Positions 1-12,700 of a stretch of 64,000 nucleotides of DNA are shown piece by piece. The position numbers and the translations under genes are program-made. Source of the stretch: Diadema setosum (lineage: Eukaryota; Echinodermata; Echinoidea; Diadematoida; Diadematidae). The stretch's first letter is position 1. Each line of letters begins with the position of its first letter. The stretch lies in contig NC_092697.1 in assembly GCF_964275005.1 (NCBI RefSeq), positions 14,980,820 to 15,044,819 of the forward strand, given 5' to 3'. The notes under the pieces were generated by a model. That model was not told where the DNA came from and made no database searches. It worked only from the letters and a program-made list of their open reading frames with translations.

Positions 1-1103
1 CCCTCTCTCTCCATCTCTCCTTCTCTCTCCCCTTTCTCTCTCAAAGGCAAACTCTCTCTCTCTTTCTCCCCTCCTCCTTTTCCCCCTCATACTAAAAAAG
101 AGTTTACATCCATTTTTGTGTCCAGCTAAATTTACGATTTGTTTATCACCTTGCACCACCCTACCAATCAGACGGCTGCAAGAGAGCTGGTGTTTATATC
201 TCAAGGAATGCCAGAAGATAAATATTTGTGCCTTAACTACAGACTGCTGTCTCCCGGAAAAGGCTTTGAACTGGTATAGTGCTTCTCCGCTCATCCAGGG
301 CACGGCCGAACCTTGGGAAGTTCAAACCAATGAAATCCGAACATCCCATAGTCAAAAATTTGCGCAATACGTAGAAGCAGATCTTTGATGCCATCAGTTG
401 AAATGAAACACAGGTTTGAAAACAAATATTGCCGAAAGTTGCCAACTGTCGTTGTTCCATGTCATGCCATTGTTGTATTTTGTATGTTTTCATCACAAAA
501 CATTCAGATTCCACAGCAATATTACACTCGTACATCGATGCAGTGAAGTAAAGAAGGTGCAGCTACTACTGCACTGGAACAAGCCAGACATATACTTGCC
601 AGATCACATCTAGTTTGCTATCACTTTATGTGCATATTGGTTCAAAATGTTTTACAGGGTTTTGTTCAGAGAGTTTTCAAAACAGTCAGATGATTCTTAG
701 TGACAACTTGCATCACTGTGAGACCAGAGATGAAAAATTTGCTCGTGATACACATTGGAATGAAAACTTGTTCAAAGTTCAGATGGAAGTCCTCTTTGAT
801 ATTCCCTGCTACCACCCCTGAAAAATTCTTGCTCTTGTCGAAAGCAACCCTCGTAATCCTAACATCCAATCTAATGTTGAATTCATGTGTTTCTTGTACC
901 TTTCCTATGCGTTGTTACACCCTCCCTTCTTTCTTGTGATGGTTGACAAGTTTTCCAAAACCACAAAGCTTCCAACCAAGTTGCCGTGATTCTGCCTTCC
1001 TAAAAACTGCAATTTCTCGTCCGCGTCTTGACAATAGAATGCAAAATCCTCCCTTGTTTGGGTATAATTTTGGCCTGAAGTTGAGAGGTATACAACACAC
1101 ACA

Positions 1104-1669
1104 TTAAAGGGAAGGTAAACCCAAAGAGCAATGTGGATTGAGTGAAAGCAGCAACATTAGTAGAACACATCGGTGAAAGTTTGAGAAAAATCAGACAATC
1201 GATGCAAAAGTTATGAATTTTTAAAGTTTTGGTGTTGGAACCGCTGGATGAGGAGACTACTAGAGGATATGACGTATGAGTGGACAACAATACAAAGAAA
1301 ATATAAAGGATATTCAACAAAAATTCACTTTTCTGGAATTATGAAAGAGCAGTGGACCAACTGCTTTCAGAAAGCAGGGGGAATAATTGCTACCCTTAAC
1401 ATATGTCAATATCAAGTTGATGGAATTTGTAATTTTCATGAAAAATGGATTTTTGTAGTATTTTCTTTATATTTTCTTGATATTGTAGTCCACTCATACG
1501 TCATAACCTCTAGTAGTCTCCTCATCCAGCGGTTCCAACACCAAAACTTTAAAAATTCATAACTTTTGCATCGATTGTCCGATTTTCTTCAAACTTTCAC
1601 TGATGTATTCTACTAATGTTGCTGCTTTCACTCAATCCACATTGGTCTTGGGGTTTATCTTCCCTTTAA
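1104..1669. mobile_element. 566-bp palindromic TTAA-ended MITE
   Basis: The element starts TTAAAGGGAAGGTAAACCC and ends GGGGTTTATCTTCCCTTTAA. The terminal inverted repeats are about 200 bases long: ATTGAGTGAAAGCAGCAACA, GATGCAAAAGTTATGAAT and GGAACCGCTGGATGAGGAGA recur inverted near the right end. The interior does not encode a transposase. TTAA at both ends suggests piggyBac-type mobilisation. Confidence 0.85.
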
Positions 1670-2754
1670 GTATCTCCCTGATTCATATCTTTGAAATCTT
1701 CCTGATTTTGATTTGTTAAATGTTGGCAACACTGAAAAACCACCCATTGCTCGGCCTCGGCTTCAAGAAAGTTGGCATGTACCATAAAGTTTGCAACTAG
1801 CAGACTGCAAATCTTACCCAAATATAACAAGAGGGTTAAAGATGAGAAGAAAGGAAGGAAATATTAATCACAAAACTACCAGTACAACCTGTTGATATCA
1901 ATTCTCGGGGTGATACAATTTCATTATTCATGAAGTTGGATCATTTGCCTGCTCTTCTTTTTTATTCTTCTTGGTAAATCTGTTGATTTTGTAGGCTGGT
2001 TTTCCAGAAGCTATGCTATGGGAAAGGGAATGTTACCCTTAGACACTCCCCTCCAAAGAAAACCCTTCTGAACACTCGCCAGATGAGTCCCTTTAAATCT
2101 GTGAGTGAAGGGGAAGAAGTATTTTGATAGCAGAACAAACAGGAAGAAGAAGTGACCAGCGGGCATGATGGGCAGGGCACATCTGGCCTGCCAGCGGTAC
2201 TGCTGCAGCAGCAGTGCGGGCCGAGGAAAACTTCTCAGTAAAGCAAACAGTGATGTGGATGTAGGGGAAAGGGGAAAATGGCCAGAAGAGATATATTATT
2301 ATTATTCATCTTCTCTTCCTCCATTGCCAAGTCTTTCTCACTCCTGTCCACTGTCTGAAATCTTCCATCCCCTCCCGTAATCTGCAGACATTAGGGGAAT
2401 GAAGGTTAGACAAATAGCCCCAGCTAATGTGAGCAGTGAGTTTTTGGGGCTGTCTCTGTTAGCCTCTATCCAAGTCACTTCCATCCAATGCATTTATTTT
2501 TCTTTTTGAAGAAGAAGAGTTCCAGGATTCAGTTTGCTATGTCCTGAACCACTCAGGGAGAGTGACAGTAATGTAGACAGGACGTGTTTGAATGTGCGGA
2601 GAACTTGCTGCTCTCGGAATGTTTCAAAGGCGATGAGGACAATTGTTGTCTGGGTTTTGCTCTGTGTGTGTGTGTTTGTGCACATATGTGTGTGATTTCT
2701 GTTATACTTTAATAATACAGAGATGGTGTCTTTTGAATTTACTCTTGAGCATCT

Positions 2755-2785
2755 ATGTGTGTGTGTGTGTGTGTGTGTGTTTGTG
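2755..2785 (+). repeat. TG dinucleotide microsatellite
   Basis: An uninterrupted TG run lies in the patched intron, with a poly-G run about 95 bases further on (2878-2892). The open frames across it on either strand consist of repetitive Val-Cys or Thr-His and are artefacts. Confidence 0.9.
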
Positions 2786-3182
2786 TGGGAGACAGACAAA
2801 AAAAAAATCTAGTCTTGAAACAGAAATTTGATCACAAGTGTAGTAATCCATAGCAGCATGAAAGTGAGACTGGAGTTGGGGGGGGGGGGGGAGGGAGGGT
2901 TGTAACATTGCAATATTCATCAAGTATTCTTGTTTGACCATCATCATCAGTTTTGCTGTTTGAAAGACCGACAGGTGTCTGTATAAAGTGTCAAAGTGAT
3001 GATGTTGCAATCTTTTGTAATAGCTTGATAAGTCGGAACCATATGTGAGCATGGTTAATACATGTAGCAACAGTAATGTTCACAGACCGGGCCAGGTGAT
3101 GTTGTTTAGAACCAGTTTTCCGTGGCAAAGAATGGCTGTGACATCATACTTTGGTACTCTATTGTAGCGGAAAAATTCCACC

Positions 3183-3604
3183 TAACCCTTTGGTACTTCA
3201 AGTCCCAAAATGGCTAGGAAAACCCGAAAGAATTGTATACATTGTCCAAAGTCCCTTGCACAGAAAGGCCCGAATTCACGAAGGTGGTACAAATGAAACC
3301 ATGGTTTAAACCATGCACAAAAACCATGGAGCGCCAAGGGTCGCATGGAATATTTTGTTATGAAATCAGTCATTTTGTCGATGGAATGATTATTTTGTAA
3401 CGAAATGACAACATTTTGTAACTAAATGAACATTTCGTCCACGAAATGATAATTTTGTTAACGAAACTGTCATTTTGTCGACGAAATGACCAATTTTGTA
3501 ATGAAATATTCCGTGCGACACTTGGCGCTCCATGGTTTTTGTCCTTGGTTTAAACCATGGTTTCATTTGTACCACCTTCGTGAATTCGGGCCAAAGGGTT
3601 AAAC
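3183..3604. mobile_element. TTAA-type MITE with array of short palindromes
   Basis: The outer ends are TAACCCTTTGG and CCAAAGGGTTAA. Inside, a long inverted repeat runs from GGCCCGAATTCACGAAGGTG (3267) to its inverse ending at 3592, and includes ACCATGGTTTAAACCATG. The centre (about 3350-3510) is a tandem array of about seven 18-20-base units of the form ATTTTGTNNACGAAATGA, each itself nearly palindromic. It ends about 40 bases before the first visible patched exon. Confidence 0.8.
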
Positions 3605-3643
3605 CAGCAATGCATTTTGTGTGTGTCTCTCTCTCCTCTGCAG

Positions 3644-3769
3644 CATAAAACGGGCGAGATTCTGCGAAGAGCAGGAGTGAGCGTCATCCTGACATCCGTC
3701 AACAACATCTGTGCCTTCCTCGCCGCTGCCATCATTCCAATCCCCGCCCTCAGATCGCTTGCCTTCCAA
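3644..3769 (+). CDS. ptch1: patched exon 1 in window: sterol-sensing domain, TM5 region
   Basis: This exon encodes 42 residues ([18 protein letters not shown] then [19 protein letters not shown]), matching the Patched segment before TM6 (RTGASVALTS and AALIPIPALR in vertebrates). It is preceded by a pyrimidine-rich tract and CAG and followed by gtgagt. It starts and ends in phase 0. The preceding exon, which should carry the conserved GVDDVF motif of TM4, is not found in bases 1-3643, so the intron upstream extends beyond the window. Confidence 0.95.
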
Positions 3770-6700
3770 GTGAGTATCCCTACAGTTGCCGTGGTAATGG
3801 AGAGTAATTCCTCCTCCTCCTCCAGCTCCCTTGCCATCTCAATCAATGGCATCTTCTCCCAAATTCAATTACTTCAGTGTTGTAGCATCAAAATTTTATG
3901 CACTTTTGGAAATTCAATTTTGCCTTGAGAGAATTCATAGCCCCTTTTTTCATCCAACATTTCAAGGGAACCTTGTTATATAATAAAGACCATAAAAGCA
4001 TGACAATTACCTCATCATATCAGGATTCGCACTATATCCTCTCACAAAATTGAAAAAATAAAAAAGAGTTGGGACATGCAAAATCACATGGTTATAATCT
4101 TAAAAAGGGGGTTTTGCTTTATCCAGCTGTTTTATGTTGAGGTTCCACTGTACTATAATCTCAAAACATTAGTTGTCAAATTCTTTATTCTCATTCCCTC
4201 CTATACAAAAATGGAATAGATTCTGAGATTCTTTGATGCATATTTTTTTTTCTCAGTGTGAGTGTCACTGCCCTTTTTTCTGTGAACATGGATTTATTAT
4301 TTTTTTTTTTTACTTTTGTCCATTGAAACACTGTAAACACTCCCTTAAAATTTGCAGTGACCTAGTTACCACATCAAAAACTCTGCGCATGTGTGGCCAT
4401 GCGTGCCTTCGTGTGCTAGAGATGAGAGTGATGTGGGGTAGAACCAAGTTCACATGTCTCGGGTTGCAACCGGTGGATGAGTTCATCCGAGAAGCATAAA
4501 TCTGGTGGAAAGCGATTAAACAGTTATTATTTATTTGAACGCGGCCCGGGAAATGTGAGCCGTGTTTGTTTTCCTACCCTCTGGGATTGTGACGAGGAGG
4601 AGGAGGAGCTGGTGCCGAGGCGTTTGCGATGCATTCAGTATGCTGCCCTCGCCCTCTCCCGCCTGAGATAACGAGCCATCTCTACAATGGGTCACAGGCA
4701 GAAAAATGCTGAAACATGGCGGATTTGTTTATTTTGCCAAGAGATATGAAATTGTGCAAACCAACAGGTGTGAAATATAAAGGGTTTCCATTCTTTTTTG
4801 AGGAGAAAACTAAACTGCATCACATCTTGTTCAGTGGTAACAGTAAAAAAGAGAAGGGGGATGTGAGAGGGGGCAGAATGGTTGATTTTGAACTTTCACA
4901 TGAAATGGATGACCCAGTTAACTCTCTGCTATCACTTTAGAGAGTATGATGTTTTTCTGATAGAGATATAAATGACAAGAACCCGCCTGGCACATACTGG
5001 AGAGAGTAAACATAGGCACATGATCTGGGAACATTTAATGCAAGAAGGAGTTTAAAAAAGGAATGTGTGCGCCAATATAAAAACATGCTGACAGTCGGAA
5101 TTGTATTTTTGGTAAAAATTACCACTTTGTGTGCTTTGAGAGCCAATTGGCACAGAAGACCCCATAGCATTGTACACATGTGCACTGCTCAGAGTTCCTG
5201 GTACAGGAGTTGTTCAAAGTTTTAGCGCTTTTCTGTCCAGTGGATGGTTACAGGGTTATATTACAATACCAGCGCAAGTTCTTTATTAAAAGTATTGACA
5301 CTCTGTGCTTAGATTCAAGTGATTCTTTCATTGAGTTGAATTGCCTGAAATCAGTGTGCGTTTATGATCAAAGAATGAGCTCTCTAAAGAATTTGTGTCT
5401 GTTTGAAACATTTCTTTCCCCAGCAATACAGTAGGTCTAATGATCTAAAAAACAAACACATGAACCAAGTGGAGAAGTATGTTTCCTTTGAGCAATTATT
5501 GATAGTAATCATTATTATTTTTTTTTTACCACACAGCTTGTCATAGTCTTGACCTTTAACCTCCTGGTCATGCTGCTAGTCTTCCCGGCAATGCTTGCCC
5601 TTGATGTTGAGAGGAGAGAAGCCAAGAGGGTGGACCTCTTCTGCTGCATCCAAAGGTGAGTGGGTCAAAGGTCATCGAGATGAGTAGTCATAAATTTCCC
5701 TCCCACGAAAAAACCCCCAACAAAACCCAAACATTGTTATCAAGTCTGTCCCTTTTTTGAAAGATTGTTCTATGTTGTGAACCCTCATTAAAATGTTGCT
5801 TCAGATGTCTTTATATTACCCTGACTTTCCCTGGGAAAATAATCCCACGTTTCTTGATGACAGTAAGATTCAAGAAGACACTACTTCACATGATGCAGAC
5901 ATCTAAGATTGTAGCATTCTCTAGGTTGCTGAAAGTGAGAAAAGAGAAGGTTTGCTTGTTGCTTTGCATTTTGTGCAGTCTTAGTTTGGCAGTTCGGGAT
6001 ATATACATGTACACGTTCCTTCGATTTTGTAGTATTCTATCTTTTTTTTTAGTTCATAAGAATCATGCAGAGGATTGCACATCCAAATTGTTTGCTTGCC
6101 AAGGCTACTTGTGTGAGTTGACGGTACGTGAAGCTGATTGGACGACTGGGTTAGCTTGTGACATGGACTCAAAATGATTACGCCCTTGGTTTTCTTTATT
6201 CTGTTTGCCTCCCATAGCGAACATCCGCACAGACTTATCCGAGTCCAGCCCCGGCCCCTGTGCGGTGGTTCGGCGCCTTACAGGGAGTCGCCCCTCCCCC
6301 GGCAGTACCCGCGGCACACTCCCGGGCGCCCCCTGGACAGAACAGACATCACGCTCCATTCCACGGTGCAGACCGTCACTCATGCGTCCGGGGAGCCGGG
6401 AGATGCGTGCGTCACTGAGGTCCACCCCTCCGCGTCGGCAACCAGGGACCGGAGTGTGCCCCACCCTGCCCCCGCCCACGATCACCACCACCACCACTCT
6501 GCCTCCCCTAGCACCACGACGTCAATGACGTCTGTACGGACACTGCTGAGGTCAAACTCAGATAAAACCGCATTCAGGGACTGTATGAAGAAGTTGAGAT
6601 TTTGGAGGTGGAATATTTCAGAGTTTGTCAGGGACTACTATGCACCATTCATACAGAGGACAAGTGTGAAGGTATGTAGACCAGTGAAAATATCCATGCA

Positions 6701-9700
6701 GTAATGAAGTATGAACTTCTAGAGCTGCCACTCTGCCTTCTGAAATGCATTGTAATTGACACTACTTTGAAAAAATAGGAAACCTTTATACCTTCCGTAT
6801 GATATTGCAATCAGTAAAGTTTTTCACCGTTATGACCAACTCCCTCTTGGTGTTCTGTGCAGTGTCAAAGGTTCTGTTGTAAGCCGTCAACAATGAATTG
6901 TTAGACGATATAGTTGGAATCTGTTAAAGTTGTCATATCCCTTGTCTTTCTGTCAATGGATATTTCATCATCTTGCTAAGCACATTTCTTCAGGTCCACA
7001 ACCTGAGGATCTTTTGTCTTTGCCCAAAAAATAATGAACATGTGAAAGCTCATCATTCATCTCACGTGTGTATATCTTGGTCTCTTCATTTCACAGATCA
7101 GCGTTCTCATCCTCTTCGCTTGCCTGCTGGGTGCCAGCGTGTACGGAGTGGTGATCATCGAGGACGGGCTCGAGATCACCGACGTCGTGCCGCGGGAGAC
7201 ACGGGAGGAGGACTTCCTGGCCACCCAGGCCCGCTACTTCAGCTTCTACAACATGTACGCCGTCACTCAGGAAGATTTCGACTACGCCCGGCGACAGAAG
7301 CAGCTGCACGCCTTCCACGGTGCCTTCGCCGACGTGCCTGAGATCATCCGGCAGGCGGACGGCAGCCTGCCAACCTTCTGGCTGGAGACATTCAGGGAAT
7401 GGTTGCAAGGTGAGGGAGAATGATATATGAGGGAGATTGGTTGCTATATAGGTGTGGAGGGGGATGATGGAAAGAGGGTGGTTGCTAAGGAGGATGAGGG
7501 ATGGAGGTTAATGAGAATGAAGAGAGACTGGTTGCTGGGCTATGAGGGCCTGGGAAACTGGTTGCTATGGGAGAAGGAAACATGAACCTTAATTTCTGAG
7601 TGAGAAGTATGATGGAAAACCAAAGAGCTGAGAGTGATGAGAGATATTTATCGTTGGGTGTGACAGGGATGAAGGGGAGCTAGTTGCTAGGTGTGACTTG
7701 CATGGCCACCTCACTGTTCAATTGAATGCCACGTTCAGTAACTCGCAGACTGACATTGGTACCGCTGTAGTTTTCTCACTAGTTGTCTTATGTCACAAGA
7801 GGTGTTTCTGTTCTGTTGCTGTGATTATGGTGAGATCATTCTTGGTCATTTTCTTCTTCCAGTGCATTATGTAACATTGATCATAATTATCACCTCTCCC
7901 GCTCATTTGTGTTTCTTCCAGAAATGCAAGAGGCTTTCGATGCAGACAAGCGCGCCTACAGCATCAAGACGGACCGCTGGTATCCCAACGCCACCGACAA
8001 GGGTGTCATCGCCTACAAGATGATTCTGCAGACGGGTATCCCAGAATCCCCGGCGGACACCAACAGGGTGAGGCTCTCCCCTCTTTGATGCTAATTCCCT
8101 CCACTGGTCTCACTGCATCACATTGATTGATGCCAATGCTTCTTGTACCTGATCTACTGATCCCAAGCCAACGAGTCCCTATGTTTCTGCCAGAGACTCC
8201 ATGCTATATAAGATGTCATTTCATGTCCTTATAAGAGAAAATAAGATTTCTCCTTGATTTAAAAATAATTTCACCTTTCAAGGTGCATGCTACACACATA
8301 TTTTTCCATAAGTGCTACTTCGAACCGTCCTGATTTCGATGTGTAGCTGTTAATGGGATGTTCACAATCCGTATCTGGTTCATTTTCACTTCTGTTCATT
8401 GCAAGCTGAGGCCATCAATGCCCCTTTCCCATTTTACAGCTTTTGATTCATATTAATTTGAATTGTTGTTTTGCTTTCTCCTCTCTACTGTTGAAAATGT
8501 AATATTCTTGAGCAGTATTGATATTCCAAGCATATACACAGTGCAGTTTGTGCACGGAGATGTAACAACCCTCCTTATTTGGCACCCACCCACCCCCCCC
8601 CCCCCCCCATGCAGTACTACACTGGCAGACTTGTGGACGAGCACGGCGTGATCTACCCCGACGCCTTCTACAACTACCTGACGGTGTGGTACAACTACGA
8701 CACCATCTCCTACACCGCCTCGGCCGGTAACCTGCACCCCACACCGCCCTCCTGGACCCCGGTGGGCAAGGCAGACCTGGATGTCACCAGTGAGTGGACA
8801 GTGCCCCTTCAATCTTCAACATTTTAGATGTTGCCCTTAGAGATCTGTAGAGCCAATCCATCATGTGGTCAAGTCATTTTGTCCTGATGGAATATCTCCT
8901 ATAAATGAAAAGTGAGGAAAAGTAGAAATTAGATAAAAAGTGAACACAGCTGAAAGAATTTTGAATGCAGTGAAAAATGCAGAGCAGCAAAGTCTCGATG
9001 ATTCCACAGAAGGTTCTCTGAAAAAGTTGAGTATCTCTTCTTGTTCTAATGGACAAATCTCCCTGATCTGGAAACTATTTTTCACCTAGTAAGATCCATG
9101 AAACATCCAAGTGTCTCCCCGATTGCTCTTTTAGCAACCCTGAGATAGTATCAAGTCTACTACATTCCTGTTTTGCCGTTTTTGTCTTTACAGTTCCCAA
9201 GTCCCAGGCACTGAACTACACCCAGCTCCCATTCTACCTCAACAACCTCAACACGACCCAGGACGTGGTGCGCGTCATCAAGGCGGTGCGCAACATCTCC
9301 GACTACTACGAGGGCGAGGGGCTCCCGAACTACCCCCTGGGCGTGCCCTTCACCTTCTGGGAACAGTACATCCACCTGCGCTTCTACCTGGCCCTGTCCC
9401 TCGTCAGCCTCCTGGGGGCCTCCTTCATCATCATCACCCTCATGCTGGTCAACCCGTGGGCCTCCCTTATTCTTGTAAGTTGGCCTCCCAATTTTTTTTT
9501 TTGTCCCGGGCACAATTATCTAACAACTGCCTGATGCAACCACAATCCTCTAACAAAGAGTTACCCAACAGTCCAGAGTCTGCCAGTGTGACAAGTGAAA
9601 AAGATTTTGATCATACACTTTCTTTTCATAGGATTCTGAAGTATTCATTGTGCAAATACTTGCTTCAAGTCTTTGATTGTTCTTTAATTTTGACCCAGTT

Positions 9701-12700
9701 CAACCTCTCTTTTTTTTCAGCTGTGATAATAAAAGTGGAATTTGAAAAGCATCAAATCATGCTGTCTATGCAGAACTGTGATGATTTATTAGTCAGTTAT
9801 TTCTTGCATGTTGAGATAATGGCATTTGAAATCAAAACTGGTGATGAGAAAGAATTTTGAGAGAAATTTGTTTAATTTCAGTGGTTGACCGTGTTAACTT
9901 CAGTTTTTTTTTTAATGCTAATGCAGGTCTAAATTATCAATATGTTCATGGCTGATCAAGTACACAGGGACACTAGCATAGAAGCTGGCTACTAATGCTT
10001 TTCCTACTTAAAAGTTACCTCTGTGAGAGATTCAATCTGCCAAATTTCAATATGATGTCACTCAGTGTGTCAAAGCCTTGTATACTTTATGAATGTTGTA
10101 TGCCGACTTGCGTTGCATCATTTGGAAAGGAAAGGGGGAGGTTTCGAAAGAATACTTCAAACACAAATATACTTTGGCCATTCAAAGACCAAATGGTACC
10201 AGTGATGGAGGTAGTTGTACTCTTGCTATGCAGTTAATGAATATTCAAGTGATTTTTGCAGTTAGTTTTCTCTGTTGGTAGTGTCATCGTGTCACATGTC
10301 AATGACCACAGGAAAGTTAAAATTTTCGTGATGTTCACTGATTTGATCCTCCCTCCATCGACCTTTGACCTCCGTACAGGTGTTCGTCCTCGGCATGATC
10401 ACCGTGGAGCTCTTTGGATTCATGGGCCTCATTGGCCTCAAGCTCAGTGCAATACCCGCCGCCACCCTCATCGTTTCTGTCGGCATCGGCGTCGAGTTCA
10501 CTCTCCACACCTGCTACGTGAGTCGATCACCACTCGTAAACTTCAAAAAACAAAAAAAAAACGGAGCATTTGCAGCGTGAAACTTTCACGAATTAGAGCC
10601 AACGGCCTTTATTTTCGCGGCATGAAACTTCTGTGAATTGCCACTGACATTCAATGCATTGTGTAGTATGTGCACACTCGTATGTGCATTTTACTTTCCC
10701 GAGTCATGGCTCCCTGCAAAAATCTGCAAAAGCGTCATGTGTGTGAACATTTCTGTTTTTGCAGTATATTTGAGCCAGTCCGAATAGAACCAATTCACCT
10801 CAGAATAATTTTTTTTTTTCATATTGAGCAAATGATTTCTTACTGCCAAACCTGAAGTCACTGCTGCCGCAAGCAACATAGAACCTGGCAGTGATGTAAG
10901 CAAATGAAAGTTGTTATCAATTCTCGCTATCGCCAATGACGTAAGAAACTCCTGCGCACGCTGAAGAGCTCTGTCACAGGTGCACTGTGGGATTCCTCGG
11001 TCCCTTGTTCGCTTCCGGTTGTCTCACGCGATTCGCAGTTCCCATACGATTCAATGGAGTTCTTTGTCTGCTTTTCCATTGTTAGCCCTTTTTTTTTTGG
11101 CTATAATTCAGCTTAAAAGAGTTGAAAGTGTCTAAGCTTTACTGATTTGCAGTCACTAGAGTCATGGTTCACGACTGCAAGGCTTCAATGTGCTGGTCAC
11201 ATGATGGAAAGCGAAGAAATCTTCAACAAAAAATACCTCTTTATAAAGACAGAGCGTGATGTAAGTGCATGCGCAGCTAAAACCGGGACAAGTTTGTCCC
11301 ATGAGCTATCCCATAATGCATCTAAAACGTTGCTCTTCGCACGGCACCTACGTATTGGTGATACCCTCAATTATGGAAGAGACTGTCAGTGTTTGTCACC
11401 TAGTGCTGTTGATTGAAGAATAGTGTTGTCTTGTTTGTTGGAAATTAAAGAATGCTTGCAAGCTAAATTCTGTCCCAGATTTCTCTCTCTAGAGGCACAA
11501 AATACTCAAGTCAAACAGTTTTGCTCTTGTGGCCCCTGTCTGATTTATCCTAATCCGCCACAAACAGCAAGTCTTCCAGGCAGTGTTAACAATATTTTGC
11601 ATGCGCTTTCCAAGAAGTCTGAATCGCAGTAGTCAAAATTTTTGTTGTCTTGGTCGAGGGACTGGAACTCACGATTAAAGTTAAAGGGACTGGAACTCAC
11701 GATGACGTTTATTTCACCCTGACAGGCTTTTCTGACTGCGATAGGAGACAGGGAGAGGAGGGTGACGATGGCCTTGGAACATACCTTTTCTCCAGTCCTA
11801 GATGGCGCCGTTTCCACTCTCCTCGGTGTGGTCATGCTTGCCGGCGCGGAGTTCGACTTCATCGTGAGGTATGTCGACTTCAAAGTTTTCTTAAGATTTG
11901 CAATTCCACTTCAGTTGCACATTTTTCTTTCCAGTTTAATTCCCCCCGTATGTTGATAAAGATTATTGAATATTGATATCGCTTCAAATTTCATTCTTCG
12001 TATGCAGTAGATGTTGTGAGGAAAAGTTGGTCTTTTTTTTTATTTCTTTTATCGCGGACAAAGAACATACGAGTGAGGTGTGAGAACTGGGGATAAAGTG
12101 CAGCGTGTGTAAAACAGGATCCTAACCGCATTAGCAGTGTGGATCTCCTTTCAAAGTAGGGTTGTATTTTTGTTGTGCTGGTTTTGAGACAAGACCGCCA
12201 ATGAGAGAGCGTGAATATATATGATCAAAAGTGCCATGTTTGTCAAACATTCCAGTGCAAATTAAGTCATGCACAGGGGCTTGTATTATTCTCCTTCCTG
12301 GAGCTTACTCAAGAGCAACAACCCCCGCCTGGAATAATAGCTCAATCCATTGACCTCCGACCCCCAGTGGTGGGTCTGACTGTTTAGACAGCTGTCTAAG
12401 ACCCCAGGAAAGCTTGCAGGGGCTGGTTAGAGAGAGTGGGATGGGAGGGGCAACATTACAGAGGAAAAATTTCTACTTGCCTGCTTGTCATATTATGCCT
12501 TCTCAAGATCACGGCAAAACAACGACGACAACAACAAAAAAAAAAGCTTGTGTGGTAAAGTTGAAGCAATATTCTATATTGATGATTGAATTGTTGACGA
12601 GTTGTTTCTGATCAGTTGGAATCTATCAATTGGCTTAACCTGTTGAGGACGGCTGATACTGCTACAACATGCATTTTCCATAGACACCTGCCTGAGCATA

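Larger units (their letters stand above)
1..3182 (+). other. patched intron (5' part cut by window edge)
   Basis: No patched exon or other convincing gene is visible. The stretch starts with a CT-rich low-complexity run (1-90). It contains a long palindromic TTAA element (1104-1669), a TG microsatellite (2755-2785) and a G run (2878-2892). It is assigned as intron because the first visible exon at 3644 is internal to the gene. Confidence 0.7.

Noticed and set aside
2494..3070. Frames of about 100 residues with Thr-His or Val-Cys runs
   Set aside because: They are translations of the TG/CA microsatellite and flanks, with no family signal or splice logic.
3350..3510. Central array of the 3183 element as a CRISPR-like or coding repeat
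   Set aside because: Units are contiguous, imperfect and palindromic without spacers, and lie inside transposon inverted repeats.
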